DNA from: Geodermatophilus pulveris
Lineage (GTDB): Bacteria > Actinomycetota > Actinomycetes > Mycobacteriales > Geodermatophilaceae
DNA length: 64,000 bases
Reading direction: 5' to 3'
NCBI RefSeq assembly: GCF_900188375.1
Contig: NZ_FZOO01000006.1
Coordinates: forward strand, 62,001 to 126,000
The translations under genes were made by a program, and so were the position numbers. Below are positions 57,401 through 64,000 of this stretch, piece after piece. The notes under the pieces were generated by a model. It had not been told where the DNA came from. It searched no databases and was given only the letters and a program-made list of their open reading frames with translations. The first letter of the stretch is position 1. Each line of letters starts with the position of its first letter.

Positions 57401-58162
57401 GACCGCCGGCGGGCCACCACGCGGGTGTTCGGCTCCAAGCCGGGCGCCTACGGGGCCGGCCTGCTGCCGCTGATCGACTCCCGCGACTGGCGCGGGGACG
57501 CCGACCTGGCCGAGGTCTACGCGGTCTGGGGCGGCTACGCCTACGGCCGCGGGCTGGACGGCGTGCAGGCCCGCCCGGACATGGAGACGGCCTACCGGCG
57601 GATCGCGGTGGCGGCGAAGAACGTGGACACCCGCGAGCACGACATCGCCGACTCCGACGACTACTTCCAGTACCACGGCGGGATGGTGGCCACCGTGCGC
57701 GCGCTGACCGGGTCGGCGCCGCGGGCCTACATCGGGGACTCCACCCGGCCGGAGTCGGTGCGCACCCGGTCGCTGACCGAGGAGACCGCGCGGGTCTTCC
57801 GGGCGCGGGTGGTCAACCCGCGGTGGCTGCAGGCGATGCGCCGGCACGGCTACAAGGGCGCCTTCGAGCTGGCCGCCACCGTCGACTACCTGTTCGGCTA
57901 CGACGCCACGACCGGCGTGGTCGCCGACTGGATGTACGAGAAGCTCGCCCGGACCTACGTGCTGGACCCGGAGAACCGGGCGTTCATGGAGCAGGCCAAC
58001 CCCTGGGCGCTGCACGGCATCGCCGAGCGGCTGCTGGAGGCCGTCGACCGGCGGATGTGGGCCGAGCCGGACCCGGCGCTGCTGGCCGAGCTGCAGCAGG
58101 CCTACCTGGACACCGAGGGCGACCTCGAGGGCGGGGAGACCCCGGCGTCGTCGCGGTCCTGA
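54470..58162 (+). CDS. cobN: Cobaltochelatase subunit CobN
   Basis: 1230 residues, the large chelatase subunit that inserts cobalt into hydrogenobyrinic acid a,c-diamide. Strong matches to mycobacterial CobN include LLSTSDTDLLSARASG at the start, AYPTKHARIGNAVGLDTP, QPPRGFGENPIAIYHDPDLP, HVGKHGNMEWLPGKT and NVLPTGRNFYSVDP. GTG at 54470 has GAGGA 5 nt upstream; GTG 54458 is possible. Compared with Rv2062c, an extra stretch of about 25-30 residues after WGVLDRAP is coded by the dispersed 39-bp repeat and its flanks. Confidence 0.96.
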   Translation: MFTLLSTSDTDLLSARASGAGWRLGNPSRLDDAGVAALADGAQLVVVRLLGVRRQYEERLAPLLAGPAPVVVLGGEALPDAELMELSTVPMGLATQAHGYLAQGGPANLVQLHRFLSDTVLLTGEGFEPPSVAPDWGVLDRAPAGDGGVGIAGSASDRGAERARNGGTDTTGTGPTVAVLYYRAHHLAGNTGFVESLCRAVEDAGGRALPVFVGSLRSVSDELLDVLRGADALVVTVLAAGGSRPATAQAGGDDGAWDVGQLASLDVPVLQGLCLTRSRAEWLADDDGLSPLDVGNQVAIPEFDGRLISVPFSFKETDADGLTTYVADPERAARVAGTAVAHARLRHTPPGERRVVVMLSAYPTKHARIGNAVGLDTPASVVRLLAAMHGAGYDVGPFDGPDALPGVAELDGDALVHALIAAGGQDADWLTAEQLSGNPVRVGAAEYRRFFDTLPDDLRSAMVEHWGEPPGSLFVDGSGDDAAIVFAALRAGNVVVMVQPPRGFGENPIAIYHDPDLPPSHHYLAAYHWLRGTFGAHALVHVGKHGNMEWLPGKTVGLSASCAPDAAIGDLPLVYPFLVNDPGEGSQAKRRAHATLVDHMVPPMARAETYGDIARLEQLLDEHANVAAMDPAKLPAVRAQIWTLLQAAKMDSDLGLAERPDDDHFDEMILHVDGWLCEIKDSQIRDGLHVLGTPPSGQGRVDLVLAMLRARQIWGGQVALPGLREALGLAEGASRTETDAVEGTAHALVAALEAAGWVPDAVPSVVHGVLGRADGAVEAVLRFAVDEVVPRLERTTDELDATLHALEGGYVPAGPSGSPLRGLVNVLPTGRNFYSVDPRAIPSRLAWETGQAMADSLVERYLADTGEYPASVGLSVWGTSAMRTSGDDIGEVLALLGVRPVWDEASRRVTGLEPVPLAELGRPRIDVTVRISGFFRDAFPHVVTMLDDAVTLVAGLDEAPADNFVRAHVDADVAGHGDRRRATTRVFGSKPGAYGAGLLPLIDSRDWRGDADLAEVYAVWGGYAYGRGLDGVQARPDMETAYRRIAVAAKNVDTREHDIADSDDYFQYHGGMVATVRALTGSAPRAYIGDSTRPESVRTRSLTEETARVFRARVVNPRWLQAMRRHGYKGAFELAATVDYLFGYDATTGVVADWMYEKLARTYVLDPENRAFMEQANPWALHGIAERLLEAVDRRMWAEPDPALLAELQQAYLDTEGDLEGGETPASSRS
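54918..54956. repeat. 39-bp dispersed repeat, copy 2 (inside cobN)
   Basis: Same core as copies 1 and 3. In the cobN frame it codes GIAGSASDRGAERA, between conserved WGVLDRAP and VAVLYYRAHHLAGN, a linker position that tolerates insertion. Confidence 0.8.
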
Positions 58163-58203
58163 TCTCCGTGCATCTCCCCGCTGCGGTGGGGTACGTCACC
58201 CCC

Positions 58204-58458
58204 ATGAGCATCCTCGGACGACTGATGGGCACGGCGGAGAACACTGCGCGCACCGCGGCTCGTGGGGGGCGCACGACCGCACGCGGGACGTCGGGCGTGA
58301 CCGGCGGTCGCCGCACGGGGCGCGGGATGGGCGGCCTGGGCACGGCCGGCCGCGGCTACGGCCGGGCGGCCGCGGGCCGGACCGGCCGGGGCCGGCCGGC
58401 GAGCCCCGCCTCCTCCGGCCTCGGCGGGCTGATCGGCGGGCTGCTGCGCCGCAGGTGA
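58204..58458 (+). CDS. Gly/Arg-rich hypothetical protein, 84 aa
   Basis: MSILGRLMGTAENTARTAAR is followed by a low-complexity Gly/Arg/Ala tail ending GLGGLIGGLLRRR. No domain. An IR (GGGGT-ACGTC-ACCCC) overlaps the start region. Its TGA is the first part of inverted-repeat copy E. Confidence 0.55.
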   Translation: MSILGRLMGTAENTARTAARGGRTTARGTSGVTGGRRTGRGMGGLGTAGRGYGRAAAGRTGRGRPASPASSGLGGLIGGLLRRR

Positions 58459-58516
58459 AGGACCCCGTCCTCCCCGCCCCTCGCAGGCTCGGGGCGGGAC
58501 CCGGGACGGAGCCGTC
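58457..58516. repeat. Inverted-repeat element, copy E
   Basis: It starts within the stop codon of the 84-aa gene (TGAAGGACC). Arms GGACCCCGTCC and GGGACGGAGCC pair with one bulge, and the core CCTCGCAGGCTCGGGGCGGG is shared. It lies between convergent genes. Confidence 0.7.
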
Positions 58517-58524
58517 CCCGTGCC

Positions 58525-59262
58525 TCAGGGGACGGTGGCCGCGGCCACCAGCAGGGTGGCCGTCGCCGCCGTCTCGCCCAGGGCGCCCATGACGTCACCG
58601 GTGACCCCGCCCAGCCGGGCGCGGGCCCGGCGCAGGAGCAGCTCGGCCGCGGCCAGGCCGGCCACCGCGGCGGCCAGCAGGGCCGGGCCGGCCAGGGTGA
58701 GCAGCGCGGCGGAGAGGGACACCCAGCCGGCGAGCCAGCGCGTGGACACCGTGCCGGCCACCGACCGGCCCAGCGCGGAGCCCTCGGCCATCGGCACCCC
58801 GGCCAGCCCGGTGCGGGCCATGGCCAGCCGGGCCACCAGGGGTGCCGCCCAGATCGCCGTCCAGCCGCGGTCGGCATCCAGCAGCGCGGCCGCGGCCGCG
58901 ACCTGCAGCAGCAGGGTGAGCACCAGCGTGACCACGCCGAACGGGCCGACGTCCCCCTGGCGCATCACCTGCAGCGCCCGCTCGCGGCCGCGCAGCGGGC
59001 CGAGCCCGTCGGCGGTGTCGGCCAGGCCGTCCAGGTGCAGCCCGCGGGTCAGCACGGCCAGGAGCGCGACCGCCAGCACCGCCCCGGTCAGCGGGGAGAC
59101 CAGGTGCGCCCCGGCGGCGGCGGCGCCGGCGGCGAGCGCACCCAGCACCAGCCCGACCAGCGGCGCCCACGGCAGCACGCCGCGGGTGGAGGCCGCCGCC
59201 CGCGCCGGGACGCGCAGGACGGTGAGCAGCGCGGCGGACTCCAGCGGGCCGACCCACCTCAT
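58525..59262 (-). CDS. cobS: Adenosylcobinamide-GDP ribazoletransferase
   Basis: 245 residues, a membrane enzyme. The signature RGLHLDGLADTADGLG (about 72-87) and VMRQGDVGPFGVVTL are present, with five to six hydrophobic helices. It joins alpha-ribazole to cobinamide, the last assembly step. ATG overlaps the cobU stop by 4 nt. Confidence 0.94.
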   Translation of the reverse strand: MRWVGPLESAALLTVLRVPARAAASTRGVLPWAPLVGLVLGALAAGAAAAGAHLVSPLTGAVLAVALLAVLTRGLHLDGLADTADGLGPLRGRERALQVMRQGDVGPFGVVTLVLTLLLQVAAAAALLDADRGWTAIWAAPLVARLAMARTGLAGVPMAEGSALGRSVAGTVSTRWLAGWVSLSAALLTLAGPALLAAAVAGLAAAELLLRRARARLGGVTGDVMGALGETAATATLLVAAATVP

Positions 59263-59780
59263 CGCAGCCGCAGCGGCAGGCCGGCCACCACGAACCACAC
59301 CTCGTCGGCGCTGCCCGCCAGCCGCTGGTTGACCGACCCGAGGGTGTCGCGGAACAGCCGGCCCGAGCGGGTCTCGGGCACCACGCCCAGGCCCACCTCG
59401 TCCGACACCGCCACCACGTGCGCGGGCGTCGCCGTCCACGCGTCGAGCAGGTCGTCGCAGCGGCGGGCCAGCCGGTCGGGGGCGCCGGGCTCGTCGGTCC
59501 AGACGCCGGCCTGGTCCATCAGCGCGGCCACCCAGGTGGTGACGCTGTCGACCAGCAGGGTGCCGGGGCGCCGCAGGTCGTCGGGCGCGGTCGTCTCCAG
59601 CGTCGCCCACCCGGCCGGACGGCGGGCCCGGTGCGCGGCCACCCGCTGCGCCCACTCGACGTCGCCCGCGGCCGGGGCGGAGGTGGCCAGGTAGGTCACC
59701 TCGCCGGCGCCGGCCACCAGCGCCTCGGCGTGCGCGGACTTCCCCGACCGCGAGCCGCCGAGCACCAGCACCCTGCTCAC
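59259..59780 (-). CDS. cobU: Adenosylcobinamide kinase / adenosylcobinamide-phosphate guanylyltransferase
   Basis: 173 residues. The P-loop GGSRSGKS is at 8-15, with TYLATSAP, the active histidine in AAHRARRPAGW (about 49) and VSDEVGLGVVPET. It phosphorylates and then guanylylates cobinamide. The GTG start sits directly after the dispersed 39-bp repeat. Confidence 0.95.
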   Translation of the reverse strand: MSRVLVLGGSRSGKSAHAEALVAGAGEVTYLATSAPAAGDVEWAQRVAAHRARRPAGWATLETTAPDDLRRPGTLLVDSVTTWVAALMDQAGVWTDEPGAPDRLARRCDDLLDAWTATPAHVVAVSDEVGLGVVPETRSGRLFRDTLGSVNQRLAGSADEVWFVVAGLPLRLR

Positions 59781-59794
59781 GGCTCGGCTCCGGG

Positions 59795-59833
59795 CTCGTT
59801 CCGCTCCTCGGTCGCCGGCGCTCCCTGCGATGC
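59795..59833. repeat. 39-bp dispersed repeat, copy 3 (upstream of cobU)
   Basis: Minus-strand copy ending 14 nt before the cobU GTG, with a following CCGGAG that could serve as Shine-Dalgarno. It resembles the placement of copy 1 before cobL. Confidence 0.75.
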
Positions 59834-59870
59834 TCTCCCGCCCGTCGCTCCCGCGGCGCTCACCGGCGGC

Positions 59871-60422
59871 TCACAGCGCCAGCTCCAGGCAGGTCACCGT
59901 GCCGTTGTGCGGTGTCACCGCCGGCATCGCGTCCGGGCCCAGCCCCGCGGCGACGGCCTGGGCGGCCCGGATCGTGTCGCCGTGGGTGACCAGGGCGACC
60001 ACGTCGGCCGGTGGCTCGGCCGACAGCTCCGCCAGGTAGGCGCCCACCCGGGAGTGCAGCTCGGCCAGGCTCTCCCCGCCCGGCGCCGCCCAGTGCGGGT
60101 CGGTCCAGTCGACGACGTCCCACAGCTCGCGCGACGGCCGGCCCTCCAGCACCCCGTAGCCCTGCTCGCGCAGCGCCGGCGTGGTGTGGACCGGCAGGCG
60201 GGTGGCCCGGGCGCAGTGCTCGGCGGTCTGCACCGCGCGGCGCAGGTCGCTGGACACCAGGGCGCCGGGCCGCAGCGCGGCCAGCTCCCGGGCAGCGCCG
60301 GCCGCCTGGGCGTGGCCGAGGTCGGTGAGCGGCACGTGCGGGGTCTGCCCCTGCATGAGGCCCGCGGCGTTCCACTCGCTCTGCCCGTGGCGCACGAGCA
60401 GCAGGGTCAGGGGCCGGGGCAT
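59871..60422 (-). CDS. Histidine phosphatase, probable alpha-ribazole phosphatase (CobC-type)
   Basis: 183 residues with the catalytic LLVRHGQSEWN near the N-terminus and the second histidine in VALVTHGDTIRAA. It could remove phosphate from alpha-ribazole phosphate before the CobS step; the neighbourhood supports this, but the family is broad and many members are phosphoglycerate mutase-like. TAGGCT lies 10 nt before the ATG. Upstream of cobU on the same strand. Confidence 0.8.
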   Translation of the reverse strand: MPRPLTLLLVRHGQSEWNAAGLMQGQTPHVPLTDLGHAQAAGAARELAALRPGALVSSDLRRAVQTAEHCARATRLPVHTTPALREQGYGVLEGRPSRELWDVVDWTDPHWAAPGGESLAELHSRVGAYLAELSAEPPADVVALVTHGDTIRAAQAVAAGLGPDAMPAVTPHNGTVTCLELAL

Positions 60423-60497
60423 GGTGGCAGCGAGCCTAACCAGCCGGCCGGACGGCGTGTCGGCGGTCGCTCGGGGCCGCCTCGTACCGTCGGCGGC

Positions 60498-61286
60498 GTG
60501 ACGATCCCCGTGCGCCCCGGCGCCGGCCGGCCGGTGTCCCGCCCGGCCGCCGCCGACCCGCTGGCCCCGCTGCTCGACCTGCCCGGCGTGCGCGACGCCG
60601 CGGAGGGCGCCCGCACCGGCATCGACCGCCTGCTGCGGCACCGGCTGATGCGCAACCGGTCGGCGGAGGTCAGCACCGAGTCGGCGCTGCGCGGCGCCCG
60701 GGCGTCCGCGGCCCTGGAGGGGGTCGACGTCCCGCTCGCCGACCTGCGGGCCGGGCGGGTCGAGGACCCGGTGGTGCAGGGCGCGCTGCGGACGTCGGTG
60801 GCGCTCGGCTCGATGCAGGACACCTGGTCGCGGGCGCCGGGGCAGGTGCTCGCCCGGCTGCACGTGCTCGCCGCCGCCGACCTCGCCGACCGCGCCGCCC
60901 TCGGCCGCCCCGGCGCGCACGCCGGCCCGCGCCTGGGCGCGCTGCTGCGGCTGGTCACCGGGGAGACCACCGTGCCCGCCGTCGTCCTGGCCGCCGTGGT
61001 GCACGGCGAGCTGGCCGCCGTCGCGCCCTTCGGCACCGCGGACGGCGTCGTCGCCCGCGCGGCCGCCCGGCTCACCGGGATCACCCGCGGGCTGGACCCC
61101 AAGGCGGTGTCCGTGCCCGAGGTCGGGTTCGCCGAGCTCGGCCGTGCGGAGTACGCCCGGGCGCTGGACGGGTACCGCGGCGGGCAGCCCGACGGCGTGG
61201 CCGCGTGGCTGGTGCACTGCGCCCGCGCCACCGAGCACGGGGCGCTCGAGGGCCTCGCGGTCGCCGAGGCCCTGCTCCGCGGCTGA
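60498..61286 (+). CDS. Fic-fold protein with degenerate active site
   Basis: 262 residues. An S-X3-E-G inhibitory-helix motif (SAALEG) and a helical core place it near Fic domains, but the catalytic HPFX(D/E)GNGRXXR is replaced by APFGTADGVVAR: the histidine and the first arginine are lost. AMPylation is therefore unlikely. It is probably the positional counterpart of Rv3662c. TACCGT ends 7 nt before GTG 60498. Function unknown. Confidence 0.65.
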   Translation: MTIPVRPGAGRPVSRPAAADPLAPLLDLPGVRDAAEGARTGIDRLLRHRLMRNRSAEVSTESALRGARASAALEGVDVPLADLRAGRVEDPVVQGALRTSVALGSMQDTWSRAPGQVLARLHVLAAADLADRAALGRPGAHAGPRLGALLRLVTGETTVPAVVLAAVVHGELAAVAPFGTADGVVARAAARLTGITRGLDPKAVSVPEVGFAELGRAEYARALDGYRGGQPDGVAAWLVHCARATEHGALEGLAVAEALLRG

Positions 61287-61333
61287 GCTGTGACACCGTC
61301 GGCCTACCGGCCGACACCGCGACCACGTGCCCA

Positions 61334-61392
61334 GAAGGACCTCGGTGCCCCCCACGCCTCGCACGCTCGTCGCGGGCCCCTGCACCGAGGCC
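61334..61392. repeat. Inverted-repeat element, copy F
   Basis: Arms GGACCTCGGTGC and GCACCGAGGCC pair with one mismatch; the core CCCCCCACGCCTCGCACGCTCG is shared. It lies 48 nt after the Fic-like gene, before the aldo/keto reductase in the same direction. Confidence 0.8.
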
Positions 61393-61486
61393 GAGCGTCG
61401 CTGAGCCCCGGCGGACGTCGACCCGTCCGGGAGGCCTCCGGCCCCCGCGCCCGGGCCGACACCGCGGCCAGGGGGACACTGGGCGC

Positions 61487-62464
61487 GTGCGGTTCCTCGA
61501 CGTCGACGGGCTCGGCCGGGTCAGCCGGATCGGCCTGGGCACCTGGCAGTTCGGCTCCCGTGAGTGGGGCTACGGCGACGCCTACGCCTCCGGGGAGGCG
61601 GCCGCGATCGTCCGGCGGGCCCGCGAGCTGGGCATCACCCTGTTCGACACCGCGGAGGTCTACGGCTTCGGCCGCAGCGAGCGGATCCTCGGCGCGGCGC
61701 TGGGCGACCAGCGGGCCGACGTCGTCGTGGCCACCAAGCTCTTCCCGGTCGCGCCGTTCCCGCCGGTGGTCCGCAACCGGCTCGCCGGCAGCGCCCGGCG
61801 GCTGGGCCTGGACCGGGTGCCGCTCTACCAGGTGCACCAGCCCAACCCGGTGGTGCCGGACTCGGTGACCATGCCCGGGATGCGGGGGCTGCTCGACGAG
61901 GGCCGCATCGGCGCGGTCGGCGTGTCCAACTACTCCCTGGCGCGGTGGCGGGCGGCCGACGCCGCCCTCGGCCGGCCGGTGGTGAGCAACCAGGTGCACT
62001 TCTCGCTGGCCGCGCCGCGCGCGCTCGACGACCTGGTGCCCTTCGCCGAGCGCGAGGGCCGCGTGGTCATGGCCTACAGCCCGCTGGCGCAGGGGCTGCT
62101 CGGGGGCCGGTACACCGTCGACCACCGGCCCGGCGGTGTCCGCGCGGCCAACCCGCTGTTCGGCACCGAGAACCTGCGCCGGGCGCAGCCGCTGCTCGAC
62201 GTCCTGCGCGAGGTCGCCGCGGCCCACGACGTCACCCCGGCCCAGGTGGCGCTGGCCTGGCTGGTGTCCCTGCCCGGGGTGGTGGCCATCCCGGGGGCCT
62301 CCAGCGTGGCGCAGGTCGAGGCCAACGCCGCCGCCGCGGACGTCGACCTGCGCCCGGACGAGCAGTCGGCGCTCACCGCGGCCGCGCGGGCGTTCCGGCC
62401 GGTGTCCGCGGTGCGCACGCTGGTGGAGCGGGTGCAGGAGCGGGTTGGCGCGCGACGCGGCTGA
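61487..62464 (+). CDS. Aldo/keto reductase
   Basis: 325 residues of a TIM barrel. The catalytic tetrad is visible: Asp in FDTAEVYG, its Tyr in the same motif, Lys in VATKL and His in YQVHQPN. GVSNYS and the NADP-binding IPGASSVAQVEANA are conserved. Substrate unknown. GTG at 61487; GACACT lies 6 nt upstream. A perfect terminator follows. Confidence 0.9.
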   Translation: MRFLDVDGLGRVSRIGLGTWQFGSREWGYGDAYASGEAAAIVRRARELGITLFDTAEVYGFGRSERILGAALGDQRADVVVATKLFPVAPFPPVVRNRLAGSARRLGLDRVPLYQVHQPNPVVPDSVTMPGMRGLLDEGRIGAVGVSNYSLARWRAADAALGRPVVSNQVHFSLAAPRALDDLVPFAEREGRVVMAYSPLAQGLLGGRYTVDHRPGGVRAANPLFGTENLRRAQPLLDVLREVAAAHDVTPAQVALAWLVSLPGVVAIPGASSVAQVEANAAAADVDLRPDEQSALTAAARAFRPVSAVRTLVERVQERVGARRG

Positions 62465-62491
62465 GACCCGCCGGCGTGTGGGCGGCGACGC

Positions 62492-62519
62492 CCCCGGCCG
62501 GGCGGGTGCCCGGCCGGGG
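62492..62519 (+). terminator. Perfect 12-bp hairpin terminator after aldo/keto reductase
   Basis: CCCCGGCCGGGC and GCCCGGCCGGGG pair with a 4-nt loop GGGT, 28 nt after the stop codon. Confidence 0.82.
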
Positions 62520-62531
62520 ACGCCGTCCCGG

Positions 62532-62717
62532 TCAGTCCTCCTCGGGGAACAGCTCGGTGCGGAAGAACGGCTGCGGACGCTCGTCGACGACCTCGAAGTT
62601 CAGCGTCTCCACGAACTCCCGGCCGGCCGGATCGACCACCCGCACCGTCGCCGTGTGCCCACCGGTGCCCAGACCCGTCGGCAGCGGGAGCTGCCACAGG
62701 TGGCTGGACTGGTCGGC
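62532..62717 (-). pseudogene. C-terminal fragment, calcineurin-like phosphoesterase type
   Basis: 62 codons ending in TGA at 62532. The text SHLWQLPLPTGLGTGGHTAT and VETLNFEVVD resembles the beta-sandwich tail of secreted calcineurin-like phosphoesterases. An in-frame TAG (62720-62718) stands at its upstream edge and no metal-site motifs remain. Confidence 0.55.
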
Positions 62718-62721
62718 CTAG

Positions 62722-62955
62722 AGCCCGAAGTCGATGGGCGCCTACGGGGTCGGGATGGCGCTGGCCCTGGTCGGCACCGGACTGCTGCTGGTGCGGGCCC
62801 GCGGCTGGGTGGAACGCTGGTCCACGGTCCGCGCTCTCACCGGGCGGCGCACCGGTGGCGCGCTGACCGCCGTCCGCGCGCTGCCGCTGCTCACCGCCGG
62901 GCTGGTCGTGGCGATCGGGGCTGGCCTGACCGTCCGGGCCGTGGCGGGACTGTGA
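62722..62955 (+). pseudogene. C-terminal fragment, nickel/cobalt exporter (NicO/HupN-like)
   Basis: 78 codons after an in-frame TAG at 62719. Two hydrophobic helices, AYGVGMALALVGTGLLLVRA and LPLLTAGLVVAIGAGL, match the end of NicO-type Ni/Co exporters. The histidine-rich and metal-binding N-terminal helices are missing. An ATG at 62734 could still give a 73-residue peptide. Confidence 0.6.
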
Positions 62956-62968
62956 GCGCGGGGCGTTC

Positions 62969-63817
62969 TCAGGCGCCCCGGCGGCGCCGTCGGCCGGGGA
63001 CCGCGACCGGCACCGGCGGGGTCGCGGCGACCACCCGCAGCGCCCGCCGGCGGGCGTACCAGGCCAGCCCGGCGACGGCGGCACCCACGCCCACCGCCGC
63101 GCCCGTGACCACCGGGGCCGAGCGGATCGGGAAGCGCGAGCCCAGCGCCACCGGCCAGGTGAACTGCAGCACCGGCCAGCCGCGCTCGGCGGCGACCCGG
63201 CGCAGCGCCCGGTCGGGGTTGACCACGGTGGGGTGGCCGACGGCCGAGAGCATCGGCAGGTCGGTGACCGAGTCGCTGTAGGCGTAGCAGTCGGCCAGGT
63301 CGTAGCCGTTCCCGGCGGCCACCTCGCGGAGGGCCGCGGCCTTGTTCTCCCCGTAGGCGTAGAACTCGATCTCGCCGGTGTAGCGCCCGTCGACGGTCAC
63401 CATGCGGGTGGCCACCACGCGGTCGACGCCGAGCATCTCGCCGATCGGCTCCACCATCTCCGCGCCGCTGCTGGACACGATGACGATCTCCCGGCCGGCC
63501 GCCCGGTGCTCCTCGATCAGGTCGGCGGCCTCCGCGTAGACCATCGGCTCCACGATGTCGTGCAGCGTCTCGCGGACGATCTCGTGCACGGTGGCGACGT
63601 CCCACCCCGTGCACATCCGGGTGATCTGCGCGCGGAGCCGCTCCATCTGCTGGGCGTCGGCGCCGGCGAGGGAGAAGACGAACTGCGCGTAGGCGCCCTT
63701 GAGCACCGCGCGCCGGTTGATCAGCCCGCCCTGGAAGAACGGACGCCCGAAGGCCAGGGCGCTGGACTTCGCGATGACCGTCTTGTCCAGGTCGAAGAAC
63801 GCCGCTGAGCGGGTCAC
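62969..63817 (-). CDS. HAD-IB family phosphatase with C-terminal membrane anchor
   Basis: 282 residues. HAD motifs are FFDLDKT (Asp9, Asp11), VSSSGAEM, GENKAAAL and YSDSVTDLPML. A hydrophobic helix near 228-248 followed by an Arg-rich tail suggests anchoring. SerB-like sequences act on phosphoserine or lysophospholipids, but the substrate is open. It is the counterpart of Rv3661. TACAGT lies 8 nt before the GTG at 63817. Confidence 0.9.
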   Translation of the reverse strand: MTRSAAFFDLDKTVIAKSSALAFGRPFFQGGLINRRAVLKGAYAQFVFSLAGADAQQMERLRAQITRMCTGWDVATVHEIVRETLHDIVEPMVYAEAADLIEEHRAAGREIVIVSSSGAEMVEPIGEMLGVDRVVATRMVTVDGRYTGEIEFYAYGENKAAALREVAAGNGYDLADCYAYSDSVTDLPMLSAVGHPTVVNPDRALRRVAAERGWPVLQFTWPVALGSRFPIRSAPVVTGAAVGVGAAVAGLAWYARRRALRVVAATPPVPVAVPGRRRRRGA

Positions 63818-63945
63818 GGTTCACGACTGTAGGTCTGCCAGGTGACGGTGACGGCGGCCACAGCGCCGTCCACACCCGTTCGGGTCGTCCACAGATCCCC
63901 GCCGCCCCTCGCGGCACGCGGGACCCGGGCGCTGGGCTGGCGGGC

Positions 63946-64000
63946 GTGTCCGCACACCACCCGCCGTCCGCCCGCCCCCCGGCCGCCCGCCCGCTCGTCG
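63946..64000 (+). CDS. Possible start of septum-site determining protein Ssd (truncated by window edge)
   Basis: GTG at 63946 opens a Pro/Ala-rich frame (SAHHPPSARPPAARPLV) that runs off the window. The gene next to the HAD-IB phosphatase in M. tuberculosis is ssd (Rv3660c), so this identity is by position only; too little sequence is present to test it. Confidence 0.4.
   Translation, partial: MSAHHPPSARPPAARPLV

Noticed and set aside
54131-58015. A very long open frame on the strand opposite cobN
   Set aside because: High GC keeps antisense frames open; its Val/Gly/His/Arg-rich translation has no domain, and cobN on the other strand matches its family along its length.

Overview
The window comes from a very GC-rich actinobacterium. 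Gene starts are often GTG, many promoters look leaderless (a TANNNT hexamer 6-8 nt before the start codon), and both flanks follow the gene order of the Mycobacterium tuberculosis Rv3660c-Rv3683 neighbourhood. Protein style suggests the Frankiales/Geodermatophilales side of the phylum, but that is inference.

Left flank (1-18.6 kb): the end of asd, an S9 peptidase, tRNA-Pro(CGG), a metallophosphoesterase, a YqeY protein, a class A penicillin-binding protein, two ArsA-like ATPases, a DUF4177 protein, RidA, a NUDIX hydrolase, crp, nth, a thioredoxin-like lipoprotein, a second NUDIX hydrolase, a cupredoxin lipoprotein, marP, an epoxide-hydrolase-like protein, a holin-X protein and acs. This conserved block ties cell-wall synthesis, acid and redox stress and carbon regulation together. 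The whiB4 gene that M. tuberculosis carries inside it is absent here.

18.8-21.1 kb holds a FhuF-like Fe-S protein and two decayed genes, a ring-cleavage dioxygenase remnant and a DUF222/HNH remnant.

21.1-60.4 kb is a cobalamin supercluster. A riboswitch-headed, tightly overlapping minus-strand operon runs from a fused ChlI/ChlD-like chelatase subunit through cobO, cobB, cbiMNQO, cobE, cobC and cobT to a CysG-like cobA. Further right are plsC-cobQ, cobD, cobL-cobM, cbiD, cobK, cobH-cobIJ, cobG, a second riboswitch with cobN, cobU-cobS and an alpha-ribazole-phosphatase-like gene. The gene set is a hybrid. CobG, CobN and CobK mark the oxygen-dependent, late-cobalt route, while CbiD replaces CobF and a Mg-chelatase-type subunit stands where CobS/CobT of the aerobic chelatase would be. 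Unrelated genes are scattered between, including an AbrB-type transporter, a PemK-like protein, def, an ANTAR regulator, a GlcG/HbpS protein, an MFS exporter, an MftD-like dehydrogenase and a TetR/SDR pair.

60.5-64 kb returns to the conserved neighbourhood with a degenerate Fic-like protein, an aldo/keto reductase, two truncated genes that look like a deletion scar, a HAD-IB phosphatase and the first codons of what may be the septum-site gene ssd.

Non-coding structure is rich. There are six copies of a long inverted repeat at gene ends whose outer arms differ between copies but stay complementary, three copies of a 39-bp repeat all touching cob genes (one inserted in frame in cobN), two cobalamin riboswitches followed by start-site hairpins, several perfect terminator hairpins and a few striking palindromes in divergent promoters.
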